Position numbers and translations under genes: made by a program
Shown here: in pieces, positions 6,780-13,068 of the stretch
Numbering within the stretch: position 1 is the first letter of the stretch
Layout of the letters: each line of letters opens with the position of its first letter
Notes under the pieces: generated by a model
Database searches by the model: none
Told to the model about the DNA's origin: nothing
The model's input: the letters and a program-made list of their open reading frames with translations, nothing else
Source: Actinobacteria bacterium casp-actino8
GTDB taxonomy: Bacteria > Actinomycetota > Acidimicrobiia > Acidimicrobiales > Ilumatobacteraceae
Length of the DNA stretch: 22,907 nt
Assembly (NCBI GenBank): GCA_001510455.1
Contig: LFFH01000011.1
Location: 1-22,907, forward strand
Direction of reading: 5' to 3'

Positions 6780-8129
6780 ATGACCGACACGATCAACGAG
6801 AAGAAGCCGTGGTTCCTCGCCGGAAACTACGGACCGGTTTTCGACGAGATCACCGAGACCAGCCTGAGGGTGACGGGCTCCATCCCGAGCGCGCTTTCGG
6901 GAACTTATGTCCGCAACGGTTCCAATCCGAAGAATGGTGAAGCCGGCCATTGGTTCTTCGGTGACGGAATGGTCCACGGAGTCCGACTCGAAGGTGGACG
7001 AGCCCAGTGGTATCGCAATCGATACGTACGCACCCCGAAGTGGGAACAGGGCCTCGACGCCATGGATCCCGATTGCATCTTCGATCCGACGGCGAGCGCT
7101 GCCAACACCCATGTGCTGGCACACGCCGGACGCATCTGGGCACTCGAGGAAGGGCACCTTCCATGGGAACTGTCGCCCGAGCTCGAGACCATGGGTCCTG
7201 ACGACTTCGGTGGGCGACTGACCACGGCCTTCACCGCTCATCCGAAGTTGTGTCCCGAAACTGGTGAACTGCACTTCTTCGGCTACTCGGCAGTCGCGCC
7301 GTTCGTGACCTACCACGTGCTCGACGCCCGCGGCGATCTCGTGCACTCGGCACCGATCGCGACACCCAAGGGAACGATGATGCACGACTTCATGATCACT
7401 CGCCATCATGCGATCTTCATGGATCTACCAGTCGTCTTCGACATGGACAAGATGGCGGCCGGAGCACCACCGATCGGCTGGGACGACGACTACGGAGCAC
7501 GCATCGGAATTCTTCCACGGTTCGGAACCGATGCCGACGTTCGTTGGTTCGAGGTCGACCCGTGTTACGTGTTCCATCCGCTGAATGCGTACGTCTCCGG
7601 CGATCGCGTCGTGTGCGACGTCGGCCGTCATGCATCGATGTGGCGAGGATCCATGGAGAATTTCGAACCCTGCTACATGCACCGATGGACGTTCGATCTG
7701 ACGACGGGCGCCGTTACCGAGACACAGATGGACGATTGGGCGCACGCCTTCCCGAGAGTCGACGATCGGGTCGTTGGACTCGAGCATCGATACGGATGGG
7801 TGTCGGGCTCACGACCGGGTGCCGGTGGTGGAATGAACGCGCCCGGGGTCGTGGCTAGGTACGACATGACCGACGGCTCGAAGACGGTCCATGATTTCGG
7901 ACCCCACGCCCACCCCGGGGAGTTCGTCTTCGTTCAGGAGAATGCGACGTCGGGGGAGGACGAGGGCTGGGCCATGGGCTTCGTCTACGACGACTCGACC
8001 GACAGCAGTGATCTGGTCATCCTCGATGCGAGCGACTTGTCCCAGGAGCCCGTCGCTCGTGTTCACCTACCCCGACGAGTGCCATTCGGATTCCACGGGA
8101 GTTGGATCGACGATTCGACGATGGCCTGA
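6780..8129 (+). CDS. Carotenoid cleavage oxygenase / lignostilbene dioxygenase-family enzyme
   Basis: This 449-residue enzyme belongs to the family of non-heme Fe(II) oxygenases that split alkene double bonds in carotenoids, apocarotenoids or stilbenes into two carbonyl products. The four iron-ligand histidines are visible in their usual contexts: H154 (FTAHPK), H202 (MMHDFMIT), H266 (FHPLNAY) and H439 (GFHGSWI). The N-terminal motif LSGTYVRNGSNP is also typical. ATG 6780 has AGGAAGGA upstream at good spacing; an in-frame extension to 6597 is buried in the preceding gene. It closes the eight-gene operon and converges with a VOC gene 4 nt away. The substrate could be a carotenoid fragment, another isoprenoid alkene or a stilbene. 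Its place after CoA enzymes and an SDR suggests catabolism rather than pigment synthesis. Confidence 0.92.
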   Translation: MTDTINEKKPWFLAGNYGPVFDEITETSLRVTGSIPSALSGTYVRNGSNPKNGEAGHWFFGDGMVHGVRLEGGRAQWYRNRYVRTPKWEQGLDAMDPDCIFDPTASAANTHVLAHAGRIWALEEGHLPWELSPELETMGPDDFGGRLTTAFTAHPKLCPETGELHFFGYSAVAPFVTYHVLDARGDLVHSAPIATPKGTMMHDFMITRHHAIFMDLPVVFDMDKMAAGAPPIGWDDDYGARIGILPRFGTDADVRWFEVDPCYVFHPLNAYVSGDRVVCDVGRHASMWRGSMENFEPCYMHRWTFDLTTGAVTETQMDDWAHAFPRVDDRVVGLEHRYGWVSGSRPGAGGGMNAPGVVARYDMTDGSKTVHDFGPHAHPGEFVFVQENATSGEDEGWAMGFVYDDSTDSSDLVILDASDLSQEPVARVHLPRRVPFGFHGSWIDDSTMA

Positions 8130-8133
8130 TCGT

Positions 8134-8616
8134 TCAACACGTCGGTGGTTCGGCGAGATCTCGGATGTGCGCGTAGAAGGCGATGAGCCGAGGATCGGGT
8201 TCGTACAGCTCGACGAGATGTCCGAGATCGGTACGCGCATCACACATCACGAAACGTTGACCACCGACGGTCGTGGCGTCGAGCACCACCGGCCAGCCCG
8301 TCGATTCGCAGTGGCTGACGGCCGAGTCGAGACTCGGCACGATGTGGGCGATGTGGTGAACTCCCGTGGCCGATCCGATCCGGCGGTCGCCGTGTTCGAC
8401 GATCAACTCGACCATGAGGTCACCGAGTTGACCGTAGGCACTCGAATGATCGAAATTTTCGTCACCGAGGATCGAGTCGCAGCGGGAGAGTTCGACGTGG
8501 TGAATCGTGACGAAAGGACCGACACCGAGTCTGTTTCTCCACGAAGAAAGTGTCGATTCCGACAGATCGGGCACTGCGTAGGCGATCTGTCGGGGTGCGG
8601 TGATGGGCTCGTTCAC
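8134..8616 (-). CDS. VOC-superfamily protein
   Basis: This 160-residue protein has two VOC modules with ligands E70 (LMVELI), H88 (HHIAHIV) and E136 (HLVELYE). The first ligand position is Gln10 (RQIAYAV) instead of His, which is seen in glyoxalase-like and epimerase-like members. The start is GTG at 8616, with no Shine-Dalgarno; on the - strand CAGGCT sits 6 nt upstream, a degenerate form of the leaderless -10 pattern. It converges with the oxygenase operon and diverges from the SnoaL gene at 8658 across 41 bp. It shares the fold with the VOC protein at 4891 but looks clearly different in sequence. Function is unknown beyond metal-dependent isomerase, epimerase or lyase chemistry. Confidence 0.82.
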   Translation of the reverse strand: MNEPITAPRQIAYAVPDLSESTLSSWRNRLGVGPFVTIHHVELSRCDSILGDENFDHSSAYGQLGDLMVELIVEHGDRRIGSATGVHHIAHIVPSLDSAVSHCESTGWPVVLDATTVGGQRFVMCDARTDLGHLVELYEPDPRLIAFYAHIRDLAEPPTC

Positions 8617-8617
8617 G

Positions 8618-8637
8618 TCGACAGCCTGACATGTCGA
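8618..8637. promoter_or_regulatory. Inverted repeat between divergent genes, candidate operator
   Basis: TCGACA (8618-8623) and TGTCGA (8632-8637) form a perfect inverted repeat with an 8-nt spacer that itself overlaps the palindrome GACATGTC (8628-8635). It covers the position where the -10 of the - strand VOC gene would lie and is just upstream of the + strand -10 at 8646. Size and placement suit a dimeric repressor, but no regulator gene is in the window. Confidence 0.3.
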
Positions 8638-8645
8638 GCGCCGTC

Positions 8646-8651
8646 TAGTGT
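8646..8651 (+). promoter_or_regulatory. Putative -10 box of a leaderless promoter for the SnoaL gene
   Basis: TAGTGT is followed by 6 nt (TCTCGC region) and ATG 8658. No Shine-Dalgarno is present between box and start, so a leaderless transcript is the simplest reading. CTGACA at 8626-8631 resembles a -35 box, but the 14-nt spacing is short. Confidence 0.55.
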
Positions 8652-8657
8652 TCTCGC

Positions 8658-9098
8658 ATGACCGATTCGTTGCGGGAGCTTCTCGACCGTCAGGCCATCG
8701 TCGATCTGACCATTGCCTACACCTATGCCCTCGACACGAAGAGCTGGGACGACCTCGATCGAGTGTTCCTGACCGATGCCACTGCCGATTTGACCGAGCC
8801 CCTCGGAGATCGCGACGCCATCAAGGCGCGAATTCGACGGGCCCTCGAACACCTCGACGTATCGCAGCACATGGTGTCGAATCACGAGATCCGAATCGAC
8901 GGCGACGCTGCGACCTGTCGCTGTTACCTGCAGGCTCAGCACGTTCGTCAAGCGGCACCAGGTTCACCGAATTTCATCGTGGCCGGACGCTACGACGACC
9001 GACTGGTTCGTACGGCGGACGGCTGGCGTATTCGGCACCGGATTCTCGAAATCATGTGGACCGACGGCAATCCACAAGTCGCTCGAGGACGCGACTGA
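8658..9098 (+). CDS. SnoaL-like / NTF2-fold protein
   Basis: This 146-residue single-domain protein has the pattern LDRQAIVDLTIAYTYALDTKSW, then VFLTDATADL, HMVSNHEIRIDGD, and the closing DGWRIRHRILEIMW strand. It is a close structural cousin of the protein at 2839 (same order of motifs and nearly the same length). This group includes dehydratases, isomerases and ring-hydroxylating dioxygenase small-subunit-like proteins. It is a single-gene unit between two - strand genes, converging with the Rieske gene with only two bases between the stops. A partnership with the Rieske alpha subunit as a beta-like subunit is possible but not shown, since true beta subunits are somewhat longer and usually co-transcribed. 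Confidence 0.8.
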   Translation: MTDSLRELLDRQAIVDLTIAYTYALDTKSWDDLDRVFLTDATADLTEPLGDRDAIKARIRRALEHLDVSQHMVSNHEIRIDGDAATCRCYLQAQHVRQAAPGSPNFIVAGRYDDRLVRTADGWRIRHRILEIMWTDGNPQVARGRD

Positions 9099-9100
9099 GC

Positions 9101-10354
9101 TCAGGCCTCGACCCAAGGGGCGAGCAGCTGCGGAACCCTCAGGTGCTCGGGGATTCGGTCGATCCCGATCATTCGGTCGATCTGCTCGTGGAAGTGCCAG
9201 ATACGTCGCTCCTGGTAACTGATCGGAACGCCCGTGAGTGCAGGTGACTCGAGGGATCTCTGCATGGGTGCCATGTTCCAGAAGTCCTCCTGCATGATCT
9301 GGGCGAAGGTGTCGAGTCGAACCTGCCAGTGATCGGGAAGCCCTTGGTCGGGATCGAAGTCGATCGGTGCGTAATGAGTCCACTCGATGCGCGTGTTCGA
9401 ACCGTCGAGCGGCCAGAAAGTGATGAATGGGAACCCGTAGGCCGCAATGGGAGTGATGAGGTTCGGAAAGATGCCGTAAGCACTGCTCGTGCAGCGCACC
9501 ATGTCGTTGACCGTCTCGATGTCGATGAATCCGGGCTGGACGACGTGTCGGTAATCGTCCCACGACGACATTCCGAGAGCCGTGTAGGCGCTACGCGAAA
9601 ATGGAGTGATCATCCGCGAGCACCCATTGGGTAGAAGTGACATCACGGCTCCCCGGCTGTCGAGGAGGCTTTCGCCGTTTCGCGAATGAATGTGTCTGAA
9701 GTGGTACACCTCGAGGAACGCCTCGGCAGTCACCTTCCAATTGCACGGGACGATCTCGCTCTGACGGAAAACGGTCCGAAGGGAATCGCCCTGCAACTCT
9801 CCGAGTTCATGAACGATGGTGCCGAGCCACTCGCGAAGTCGTGGCGCGTCCGGGTTCTGGTTGACGAAGATCCAGCCGTCCCACGTCTCGCATCGGACCG
9901 TGGCCAGGCAACGCTCGGATTTGTCGAGACCGACGAAATCACGTTCATCGGGCACCGACACCAGAGTTCCATCGTCGATGTCGTAGGACCACGAGTGGTA
10001 TTGGCAGCGCAAAAGGCGACTCGAACCGCGAGCATCGCGGACTACCGGAGCACCACGATGTCGACAGGTGTTGTAGAACGCGCGTATTTCCCCGTCTCGA
10101 CCACGAATCACGATCATCGGTGATCCGAGGCCGTCGAAGGTGAAGAAGTCGCCGGCTTTCGGCACGTCGTCGATTCGTCCGGCCAGAACCCACACTTTGG
10201 TCCAGAGGAACTCGCGCTCGAGTCGAAGGAACTCGTCACTCGTGTACCGATCGACCGGAATGTCGGGAAAACGCGGGAAACCATCTGGTGGTGACGTACG
10301 GGCGAACTCGAGACGCATCTCGTCGGTGAGTCGTTCGACCAGCTCAGGAGTCAT
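9101..10354 (-). CDS. Rieske non-heme iron oxygenase, alpha subunit
   Basis: This 417-residue protein has an N-terminal Rieske [2Fe-2S] domain with C97-R-H99 and C117-Q-Y-H120, then a catalytic domain with the mononuclear iron site H218, H223 and D357 (in QEDFWN). The bridging residue between Rieske and iron sites is Glu215 (EVYH) rather than the Asp of naphthalene dioxygenase; Glu occurs in choline- and carnitine-monooxygenase-type enzymes. It is last in a three-gene - strand operon, its ATG overlapping the SDR stop by one base. No ferredoxin, reductase or beta subunit is adjacent, so electron partners must come from elsewhere. Hydroxylation, demethylation or C-N/C-O cleavage of a small substrate is likely; the substrate is unknown. 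Confidence 0.93.
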   Translation of the reverse strand: MTPELVERLTDEMRLEFARTSPPDGFPRFPDIPVDRYTSDEFLRLEREFLWTKVWVLAGRIDDVPKAGDFFTFDGLGSPMIVIRGRDGEIRAFYNTCRHRGAPVVRDARGSSRLLRCQYHSWSYDIDDGTLVSVPDERDFVGLDKSERCLATVRCETWDGWIFVNQNPDAPRLREWLGTIVHELGELQGDSLRTVFRQSEIVPCNWKVTAEAFLEVYHFRHIHSRNGESLLDSRGAVMSLLPNGCSRMITPFSRSAYTALGMSSWDDYRHVVQPGFIDIETVNDMVRCTSSAYGIFPNLITPIAAYGFPFITFWPLDGSNTRIEWTHYAPIDFDPDQGLPDHWQVRLDTFAQIMQEDFWNMAPMQRSLESPALTGVPISYQERRIWHFHEQIDRMIGIDRIPEHLRVPQLLAPWVEA

Positions 10355-11151
10355 CAGCGCGCCAATGACCCCGCGTCGACCACGATCGTTTCGGCGTTCA
10401 CCCAGGCCGCCATGTCGGACACGAGGAACGCGATCGTGCGAGCGATGTCGTCGGGAACGCCGCCACGCCCGAGTGGAGTTCCCGTGAGCATGGCTCCGAC
10501 GTCGACGCCCGCAGCGCGCAGAGGGGCCAACTGATCCTGAACACCTGGTGTGTCGATCGGGCCGGGGGCAACGCCCACGACCCGAATGTCGAGGGGAGCG
10601 AACTCGCGCGACAGAACCTTGGTCATCCCGATGACCGCGTGCTTGGAGATCGTGTAGGCGCTGATGCCCGCAGTGGCGCTCAGGCCGGCGATGGACGCAA
10701 CGTTGAGGATGACGCCGCCCTTCATGCGACGGGCTGCTTCTCTCGCACCCGCGAAACTCCCGCGAACGTTGATGTCGAGCATGCGATCGAGGAACGAGTC
10801 GCTCGCGTCGATGGCCGGTCCGGTCGTGGGGAAGATGCCGGCATTGTTGACCCAGATGTCGATGCCTCCCAGTCGAGTCACTGCCGTTTCGGCGCCGGCC
10901 ACGATGGTGTCCGTGTCGCCGACATCCATGAAGGTCGCGAGGATTCGTCGACCGGTTCGCTCGGAGATCTCCGATGCGGTCGCCTCGGCGGCACTCAGGT
11001 CGAGGTCACCGAGCAGGACGTCGGCTCCAGCTTCGGCGAGCCGATGAGCGGTTTGGGCGCCGATTCCCTTGGCGCCTCCGGTCACCACCGCACGCCGCCC
11101 GCTCAGGCTCCAGAGTTGGGAGAGTGGCTGTTCGGAATGGTCGTCGATCAT
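10354..11151 (-). CDS. Classical short-chain dehydrogenase/reductase
   Basis: This 265-residue SDR has TGGAKGIG (24-31), NNAG (102-105), the catalytic set N128, S153, Y166, K170 (AYTISK), and the PGPIDTP loop. Asp49 at the end of the second strand suggests NAD(H), in contrast to the NADP-type SDR at 5368. ATG 11151 is preferred over upstream ATGs at 11169 and 11190: GAAGGGA is well placed in front of it, and it follows the P450 stop by one base, whereas earlier starts would overlap the P450. Between a P450 and a Rieske oxygenase, oxidation of an introduced hydroxyl group to a ketone or aldehyde is the natural role. Confidence 0.92.
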   Translation of the reverse strand: MIDDHSEQPLSQLWSLSGRRAVVTGGAKGIGAQTAHRLAEAGADVLLGDLDLSAAEATASEISERTGRRILATFMDVGDTDTIVAGAETAVTRLGGIDIWVNNAGIFPTTGPAIDASDSFLDRMLDINVRGSFAGAREAARRMKGGVILNVASIAGLSATAGISAYTISKHAVIGMTKVLSREFAPLDIRVVGVAPGPIDTPGVQDQLAPLRAAGVDVGAMLTGTPLGRGGVPDDIARTIAFLVSDMAAWVNAETIVVDAGSLAR

Positions 11152-11152
11152 G

Positions 11153-12433
11153 TCAGTCCCTTCGAGCATCCGTTCGCGGACGGAAGCCAATTCTCAGGCT
11201 CTTGAGAGAGCGCAGGCAGAAATTCGGGTGGTGGTCGAACTCGTTCTCATCGGGAACGAACCACATCTCCTCGATGCGGTCGACCAGTGCTCTGAACCCG
11301 ATCACGAGTTCTCGGCGCGCCAAGGGCGCGCCGAGACAGTGATGATTACCGAACCCGAAAGCGAGGTGGCTGCGTAGGTTGGCGCGATCGAGGTTCATAT
11401 CGGCCGGACAGTCGAAATGGGCAGGATCCCGATTCGCGGCGGCGTACCGCACGTTCACGACTGATCCGGCCGGAATGGTCACCCCGTGCATCGCGACGTC
11501 GACGACCGCCGTGCGGAACAAACCTTGAACCGGGCCTTCGAGGCGCAGCACCTCCTCGGCCAGTAGTGGTACGTATCGATCGGGATCCGACGTGACCTTG
11601 TCCCATTGGTCCGGATTCTCGATCAGGAGGCGAGCACCCTCGGCGAGGGCATTGGTAGTGGTCTCCGAGCCGCCGACGAAGGTGTCGGCCATCATCTCGG
11701 CGTGTAGTTCGTTGTCGGTGAGAGTTCGACCCCATTCGGGGATCGGCGTGTTGACGAGATCGGACAACAAACTGTCGTCGGGTTCGCTTCTCAGTCGTTC
11801 GAAGATCGGTTGGAAGTAATGCTGGGCTGCGATCTCCTGCTCGGTCGACCAGATCGCCTCCTCCTCGCTCTGCATGAGGCCGAGTCGTTGCACCCAGGCG
11901 TCGGTCCAGGCCTTGATCTGCCAGATGTCGTCCTCGGGTGCTCCCATCTGGCGGCCGATGACGATGAGTGGGAGAGGAATGGCGAACGATCGAACCCAGT
12001 CGCACTGGCCGTCGTCGATGAACGCGTCGACGAGACGGTGGGCGAGACGTTCGATGAACGGATCGAGTTCTTTGATCTTGGACGGTCGGAATGCGTGATT
12101 GAAGAGGCCGCGCATCTCGCGATGTTCGGGCTCATCGCGGGCGGCGAGAGTTGGAGCAGGGATCCATCCCTTTTCCTCGTAGATCCGGCGCAGTTTCGCC
12201 GAACGCGGATCGACCCGCCCCCGGTGTTGCGCGCTCGAGAACCGTTCGGTGTCGAGAAGCACCTGGCGTACGTCGTCGTATCTCGTGATCACGTACATGC
12301 CGGTCAAGCCGTCTCGCCAGACCGGCGCCTCCGTTCGCAGGGCGTCGTAAGCCGCGTAGGGGCACTCGGAAACCGATGGATCGAGAAGTGAGTTCGGGAT
12401 CGCAAGCGACGAATCCCCGGCACGTTCCGTCAT
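11153..12433 (-). CDS. Cytochrome P450
   Basis: This 426-residue soluble bacterial P450 has all landmark motifs: the I-helix GGSETT (254-259) for oxygen activation, ExxR (E294/R297), and the heme-thiolate loop FGFGNHHCLG with C366. It would hydroxylate or epoxidise a substrate using external ferredoxin and reductase, neither of which is in the window. An in-frame GTG at 12451 is possible. ATG 12433 is preferred because GACAAT lies exactly 6 nt before it on the - strand, echoing the leaderless arrangement elsewhere. It is first in the operon P450 > SDR > Rieske and diverges from a SnoaL gene at 12516. I cannot assign the CYP family by eye. Confidence 0.94.
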   Translation of the reverse strand: MTERAGDSSLAIPNSLLDPSVSECPYAAYDALRTEAPVWRDGLTGMYVITRYDDVRQVLLDTERFSSAQHRGRVDPRSAKLRRIYEEKGWIPAPTLAARDEPEHREMRGLFNHAFRPSKIKELDPFIERLAHRLVDAFIDDGQCDWVRSFAIPLPLIVIGRQMGAPEDDIWQIKAWTDAWVQRLGLMQSEEEAIWSTEQEIAAQHYFQPIFERLRSEPDDSLLSDLVNTPIPEWGRTLTDNELHAEMMADTFVGGSETTTNALAEGARLLIENPDQWDKVTSDPDRYVPLLAEEVLRLEGPVQGLFRTAVVDVAMHGVTIPAGSVVNVRYAAANRDPAHFDCPADMNLDRANLRSHLAFGFGNHHCLGAPLARRELVIGFRALVDRIEEMWFVPDENEFDHHPNFCLRSLKSLRIGFRPRTDARRD

Positions 12434-12439
12434 GGGGCC

Positions 12440-12445
12440 ATTGTC
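12440..12445 (-). promoter_or_regulatory. Putative -10 box of the P450 operon
   Basis: On the - strand this reads GACAAT followed by 6 nt and ATG 12433. It matches TATAAT at four positions and sits at the same distance as the clearer TAnnnT boxes. If correct, it supports ATG 12433 as the start and a leaderless mRNA. Confidence 0.35.
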
Positions 12446-12451
12446 GCGCAC

Positions 12452-12480
12452 GACGGTCCGGGCGAAGCCCGACCTCCGTC
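12452..12480. promoter_or_regulatory. Nested dyad between P450 and SnoaL genes, candidate operator
   Basis: CGGGC (12459-12463) and GCCCG (12467-12471) flank a 3-nt centre. The arms extend outward as GGT/ACC with one bulged base, and again as GACGG (12452-12456) with CCGTC (12476-12480). The dyad covers the -35 region expected for the P450 promoter and lies upstream of the divergent -10 at 12504. It could be a regulator site or a hairpin. Confidence 0.3.
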
Positions 12481-12503
12481 CTCGGCACCTGTCGGCGGTG
12501 GAC

Positions 12504-12509
12504 TAGAAC
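12504..12509 (+). promoter_or_regulatory. Putative -10 box of a leaderless promoter for the SnoaL gene at 12516
   Basis: TAGAAC is followed by 6 nt and ATG 12516. The last base departs from TAnnnT, but the spacing equals the other cases. The GGGG next to the ATG is too close to serve as a ribosome-binding site. Confidence 0.4.
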
Positions 12510-12515
12510 CGGGGT

Positions 12516-13022
12516 ATGACTTCTTCGATTCCGAACGGCGGTACACCCGTCTCCACCGATGACTACGTGGCCATCAGTCGCCTCGTGAACCGCTACTCCG
12601 ATGCCGTGATCCATCGCAACGGAGCCCAGTGGGCGAGCTGCTGGAACGAGGACGCGGTCTGGGATCTGGGCAAGGGGAGACTGGTCACCGGCAAGGAGGC
12701 GATCGTTGGACTCTGGTACGCGGCCATGGGTGGAATGTCTGCGGTGATCCAGCATGCCCACAACGGAGACGCGTGGTACGAAGACGGGTCGCACGATCGG
12801 GCGGTCGGTCGCTGGGCGATCAGCGAGCGATATCTCACGGCCACGGGAACCCGCGCCGTTCTTCTCGCCGAGTACCACGACGGTTTCGTGAAAAATGACG
12901 GTCAGTGGCTCTTCTCGCGGCGATTTCTGCAACCGCATTATCAAGGTCCCGCCGATCTGTCGGCCGAGTTCGCGAACACCAAGGACGGCCTCGTCGCCGC
13001 CGAAGAGAGTCCGGATGTGTGA
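12516..13022 (+). CDS. SnoaL-like / NTF2-fold protein
   Basis: This 168-residue protein has DYVAISRLVNRYSDAVIHRNGAQW near the N-terminus, then WNEDAVWDLG, an AVIQHAHNGDAW strand, and a DGQWLFSRRFLQPHY closing strand, the usual order of the SnoaL-like group. A 15-residue Ser/Pro/Gly-rich leader precedes the fold. It diverges from the P450 operon, with which it may share control. It is followed after 46 nt by the second acyl-CoA synthetase, which appears to have its own promoter. Dehydratase or isomerase function on a hydroxylated intermediate is possible; there is no direct evidence. Confidence 0.8.
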   Translation: MTSSIPNGGTPVSTDDYVAISRLVNRYSDAVIHRNGAQWASCWNEDAVWDLGKGRLVTGKEAIVGLWYAAMGGMSAVIQHAHNGDAWYEDGSHDRAVGRWAISERYLTATGTRAVLLAEYHDGFVKNDGQWLFSRRFLQPHYQGPADLSAEFANTKDGLVAAEESPDV

Positions 13023-13056
13023 TCGAACGAATGCCCGTCGGATCCGAGAGATCTCC

Positions 13057-13062
13057 TAGCGT
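13057..13062 (+). promoter_or_regulatory. Putative -10 box of a leaderless promoter for the second acyl-CoA synthetase
   Basis: TAGCGT is followed by 6 nt (CACGCC) and ATG 13069, with no Shine-Dalgarno. The geometry is identical to that at 8646. No recognisable -35 box is seen about 17 nt upstream. Confidence 0.55.
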
Positions 13063-13068
13063 CACGCC

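Noticed and set aside
6543..7409. A 288-codon open frame on the - strand opposite the oxygenase gene
   Set aside because: The + strand carries the ABM-like gene and the oxygenase with its His ligands. The antisense frame shows no recognisable domain.
8118..8133. ACGAT/ATCGT inverted repeat at the oxygenase-VOC convergent junction as a terminator
   Set aside because: The stem is only 5 bp with mixed A/T and G/C pairs and no T-tract, so it is within chance expectation.
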